A DNA stretch of 16,257 nucleotides from Actinomycetota bacterium (GTDB lineage Bacteria; Actinomycetota; Acidimicrobiia; Acidimicrobiales; BP-101), in assembly GCA_030838265.1 (NCBI GenBank), contig JAUTXA010000095.1:1-16257 (forward strand), read 5' to 3'. Below the pieces are notes generated by a model. That model searched no databases. It was not told where the DNA came from and was given only the letters and a program-made list of their open reading frames with translations. The translations under genes and the position numbers were made by a program. Positions 13,947-16,257 of the stretch are shown here, piece by piece (the stretch's first letter is position 1; each line of letters opens with the position of its first letter).

Positions 13947-14603
13947 TCAGTGGGGGAGGGCGGGGTCGGGGGTGTCGGCGGCGGCGAAGGCGGCGGCCCG
14001 CAGGACGCAGGAGTCGCACGTGCCGCAGGGGGAGTCTCCGCCGCGGTAGCACGACCAGGTGAGGTCGAGGGGGGCGCCGAGGTCGAGGCCGAGGCGGACG
14101 ATGTCGGCCTTGCCCATGGCGACGAGTGGCGTGCGGACCTCGACGGGATGGCCCTCGACTCCCCGCTTCAACGCCAAGTCGGCGGCGGCTTGGAAGGCGG
14201 CCACGAACTCGGGCCGGCAGTCCGGGTAGCCGGAGTAGTCGAGGGCGTTGACGCCCAGGTAGACGGCATCGGCGCCCCTGGCCTCGGCCACGCCCATGGC
14301 CACCGACAAGAAGATGAGGTTGCGGGCCGGCACGTAGGTCACGGGGATCTCGCCGGAGGACGAGGGCGGGGGCACGTCGATGGACGAGTCGGTGAGCGCC
14401 GAGCCGCCCCATCCCGTCAGGTCGAGCGCCACCACCAGGTGCTCGGCCCGGTACCACGAGGCCACGCCCGCGGCCGCTCCCAGCTCGACCCGGTGACGCT
14501 GCCCGTAGTCGAAGCTCAACGCCACCAGCGGGCCGGCGTCACGGGACGCCAACGCCATGCACACGGTCGAGTCGAGCCCGCCCGAGAGGACGACGAGGCT
14601 CAC
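13947..14603 (-). CDS. queC: 7-cyano-7-deazaguanine synthase QueC
   Basis: A 218-residue protein. GTG 14603 overlaps the queD stop as GTGA (14600-14603), so translation is coupled. It has the PP-loop ATP site S-G-G-L-D-S-T at 7-13, F-D-Y-G-Q-R-H at 31-37, the V-P-A-R-N block at 91-95, G-x-N-x-x-D-Y-S-G-Y-P-D-C at 117-129, and the zinc-binding cysteines C185, C193, C196 and C199. QueC uses ATP and ammonia to convert 7-carboxy-7-deazaguanine to preQ0, a precursor of queuosine and of 7-deazaguanine DNA modification. QueE is not in the window. Confidence 0.95.
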   Translation of the reverse strand: MSLVVLSGGLDSTVCMALASRDAGPLVALSFDYGQRHRVELGAAAGVASWYRAEHLVVALDLTGWGGSALTDSSIDVPPPSSSGEIPVTYVPARNLIFLSVAMGVAEARGADAVYLGVNALDYSGYPDCRPEFVAAFQAAADLALKRGVEGHPVEVRTPLVAMGKADIVRLGLDLGAPLDLTWSCYRGGDSPCGTCDSCVLRAAAFAAADTPDPALPH

Positions 14604-14947
14604 GCCGTGATCTCGACGAAGCAGTCCTCGGTCTCCCACAGCCGCAACCGGGTGACCGCCAGCCCGGCCGCGGCCAGCCGCTTCCACGCGTCGGCCACGA
14701 TCACCTCGGCCGTGGGGTTCTCGATCAGGTCGTTCAGAAACGTGTGGTCGTAGACGTCGAGGATCGACGACCGCACGACGGCGGCCAGGTCGGCGAAGTC
14801 GATGACGATCCCGACCCCGGTCAAGGGCCCCGTCACCGTGACCTCGAGGCGGTAGCCGTGGCCGTGCAGCTGACGGCATTTCCCCGTGTGCCAGGGGAGC
14901 TGGTGGGCCGCCTCGAAGCGGAAGGTCCGCACGACACTCGTCTGCAT
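14600..14947 (-). CDS. queD: 6-carboxytetrahydropterin synthase QueD
   Basis: A 115-residue protein of normal length for QueD, starting at ATG 14947. Zinc-binding histidines are H15 (F-E-A-A-H) and H28, H30 (L-H-G-H-G-Y); C24 is the likely catalytic cysteine, with D67-H68 (Y-D-H-T-F-L-N) and E105 (W-E-T-E) completing the family motifs. QueD turns dihydroneopterin triphosphate into 6-carboxytetrahydropterin, upstream of QueE and QueC. No Shine-Dalgarno is visible before the ATG, and the divergent neighbour starts only 20 bases away, so a very short leader or leaderless mRNA is likely. Confidence 0.95.
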   Translation of the reverse strand: MQTSVVRTFRFEAAHQLPWHTGKCRQLHGHGYRLEVTVTGPLTGVGIVIDFADLAAVVRSSILDVYDHTFLNDLIENPTAEVIVADAWKRLAAAGLAVTRLRLWETEDCFVEITA

Positions 14948-14955
14948 GCGGCTGT

Positions 14956-14962
14956 CAAACTA
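14956..14962. promoter_or_regulatory. Candidate shared -10 region of a bidirectional promoter
   Basis: The seven bases CAAACTA read as CAAACT on the plus strand (6 bases before ATG 14968) and as TAGTTT on the minus strand (9 bases before ATG 14947). TAGTTT fits the TAnnnT -10 pattern of actinobacterial leaderless promoters well; CAAACT fits less well. If each start lies 7 bases past its -10, the two would be 18 bp apart. Inferred from position and pattern only. Confidence 0.4.
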
Positions 14963-14967
14963 CCGCC

Positions 14968-16257
14968 ATGGCCGAGAAGATCTGGGTTGTCGACAACGAT
15001 CCGAGCCCGCAGTACCCGATCTACACCAGGGGCAACATCGGCGAGGTCTACCCCGAGGCGGTGGCGCCGCTCAGCTGGACCCTCGGCGCCATCAAGGGAT
15101 CGGAGCCGGGCTGGCGCGACGCCTTCGCCCGCTTCGGCGCCTTCGACGCCGACGAGCTGCCCGACGAGCTCGTCACCCTCGGCTGCTTCGGCGGCTACGG
15201 CTACCTCAACGTCAGCCTGTCGCGCATCTTCGCCGTCCGGACGCCGGGCCTCACCCCCGAGCTCATGGACCAGAGCCTCTTCGGCACGTCCGAGGCCCCC
15301 GCCTATGACCCCAAGCCCACGGACGAGTCGCCGGCCCACAGCGAGCGCATCAACGCCACCATGGGATGGGTCCTCACCGCCGACTCCCTCCCCGAGCTGC
15401 TCGAAGACCAGCGCCTGGTCGACGACTTGGTGGCCAACCGTCCCGATTTCACGACCCTCAGCAACGAGGAGATCATCGGCTGGGCCCGGAGCCACATGGA
15501 GCAGTTCCGCCACCTCTTCGCCCAGCACATCTACATCAGCTACTGCGCGACCGTCCCCCTCGGCATCATCCAGGGCGTCACCGCCGCCATCGGCCAGCCC
15601 ACCCTGGCCATGTCCCTCGTCTCCGGCCTGGGCAACGTCGACAGCGCGGCACCGAGCTGGTCGCTCTGGGACCTCTCGCGCGTGGTCAGGAGCAACGCCG
15701 CCCTCACCAGGGCTTTCGACGACGGCGTGTCGGGGCTCGAGGCGCGCATCGCCGACGAGCCCGAGGCGGCCACCTTCCGCAAGGCGTTCGACCAGTTCCT
15801 CGACGCCTTTGGCTCCCGCGGCCCCAACGAGTGGGAGATGCGGGCTCCGACCTGGGGCACCCACCCCGAGCTGGCGCTCGCCGCCATCGACCGCATGCGC
15901 CAGGCCCCCGACGAGGCCAACCCCCAGCGCCACTTCGACGAGCGTCACGCCGAGCGGGAGGCCGTCACGGCCCGGGTGGGCGAGGCGCTGGCCGCCGACC
16001 CCGCCACCCAGGGGCAGTTCCTCGCCGCCTGCCGGGCCAGCCAGATCTTCCTGGCCGGACGGGAGCGGTCGAAGACCACCGTCATCAAGTTCGTCCACGA
16101 GGCCCGGCTAGGGATGCACGTCCTCGGCGCCCGCATGGTCGAGGCCGGCCACTTCGACGAAGTCGAGGACTTCGGGATGCTGACCGACGAGGAGTACGAC
16201 GCCTTTCTCGCCGACCCAGCGTCGTTCAAGGCGACGATCGACGAGCGCCGGGCACTG
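14968..16257 (+). CDS. PEP-utilizing-enzyme-like protein (rifampicin phosphotransferase/PEP synthase relative), 3' end outside window
   Basis: The frame is open for 430 codons from ATG 14968 to the window edge. The protein begins directly with I-Y-T-R-G-N-I-G-E-V-Y-P (18-29) and A-P-L-S-W-T (33-38), the block that in rifampicin phosphotransferase-like proteins follows the N-terminal ATP-grasp domain; that ATP-binding domain is absent. Further family marks are F-G-S-R-G-P-N-E-W-E at 281-290 with A-P-T-W at 293-296, and R-E-R-S-K at 365-369 leading into the helical segment ending with E-D-F-G-M-L-T-D-E-E-Y (400-410). The swivelling His domain would lie beyond the window. No ribosome site is visible. 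Its substrate cannot be told, and without the ATP-grasp part it may work with a separate subunit or be non-catalytic. Confidence 0.8.
   Translation, partial: MAEKIWVVDNDPSPQYPIYTRGNIGEVYPEAVAPLSWTLGAIKGSEPGWRDAFARFGAFDADELPDELVTLGCFGGYGYLNVSLSRIFAVRTPGLTPELMDQSLFGTSEAPAYDPKPTDESPAHSERINATMGWVLTADSLPELLEDQRLVDDLVANRPDFTTLSNEEIIGWARSHMEQFRHLFAQHIYISYCATVPLGIIQGVTAAIGQPTLAMSLVSGLGNVDSAAPSWSLWDLSRVVRSNAALTRAFDDGVSGLEARIADEPEAATFRKAFDQFLDAFGSRGPNEWEMRAPTWGTHPELALAAIDRMRQAPDEANPQRHFDERHAEREAVTARVGEALAADPATQGQFLAACRASQIFLAGRERSKTTVIKFVHEARLGMHVLGARMVEAGHFDEVEDFGMLTDEEYDAFLADPASFKATIDERRAL

Noticed and set aside
14600..14967. preQ1 riboswitch upstream of queD
   Set aside because: Only 20 bases separate queD from the divergent gene, too short for a leader aptamer, and no such structure is seen.
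1..16257. CRISPR array, tRNA, rRNA or insertion sequence
   Set aside because: I saw no regular spaced repeats, no tRNA-like cloverleaf and no transposase; the only repeats are the palindrome pair and short tracts listed.

Overview
The window is about 16.3 kb of very GC-rich, densely coding DNA with many GTG starts and 1-4 base stop/start overlaps. This style, together with a Tad pilus locus without an outer-membrane secretin, a DUF2156 lysyl-phosphatidylglycerol-synthase-like protein and an actinobacterial type of sigma factor, points to a monoderm high-GC actinobacterium. Acidimicrobiia is my best guess from gene content, but I cannot prove it from sequence alone.

Layout, left to right. (1) Plus strand, 1-2632: the 3' part of hemW overlaps a membrane protein with a C-terminal DUF2156 aminoacyl-PG-synthase-like domain. 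(2) 2643-3798: a divergent pair, consisting of a 56-residue secreted two-cysteine peptide (minus) and an atypical ECF-like sigma factor (plus) that carries its own transmembrane segment and an outside tail. (3) 3982-5957, minus: a coupled pair, a degenerate protein kinase with transmembrane and FG-GAP-like parts, then a multi-pass LysM protein. (4) 6005-12780, minus: a complete-looking Tad/Flp cluster in transcription order cpaB, cpaE, cpaF (tadA), tadB, tadC, an Flp-like pilin and three TadE/TadG-like pseudopilins, most of them translationally coupled. (5) 12848-13916: a 53-bp imperfect palindrome, an AbiEi-like/DUF559 nuclease-like gene, and a second copy of the palindrome that forms the end of that gene. 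(6) 13947-14947, minus: queC and queD for 7-deazaguanine synthesis. (7) 14968 to the end, plus: a PEP-utilizing-enzyme-like protein, cut by the window edge, whose start lies only 20 bp from the start of queD.

How the parts fit. The Tad genes supply a pilus base plan: the CpaF ATPase, TadB/TadC platform, CpaE localisation ATPase, CpaB and pilin/pseudopilins. No prepilin peptidase is present here, so it must be encoded elsewhere. The pseudokinase and LysM proteins lie just downstream on the same strand and may link the pilus or envelope to a sensory function; this is inference. QueC and QueD catalyse two steps of the preQ0 pathway, but QueE and the GTP cyclohydrolase are not in the window.

The parts most worth follow-up are the membrane-anchored sigma factor with its divergent Cys-peptide (the two share a short C-x-E ... 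T-G-A ... C pattern), the pseudokinase/LysM pair, the paired 53-bp palindromes around the nuclease-like gene, and the very tight queD/PEP-enzyme divergent start, which may be a shared bidirectional leaderless promoter.
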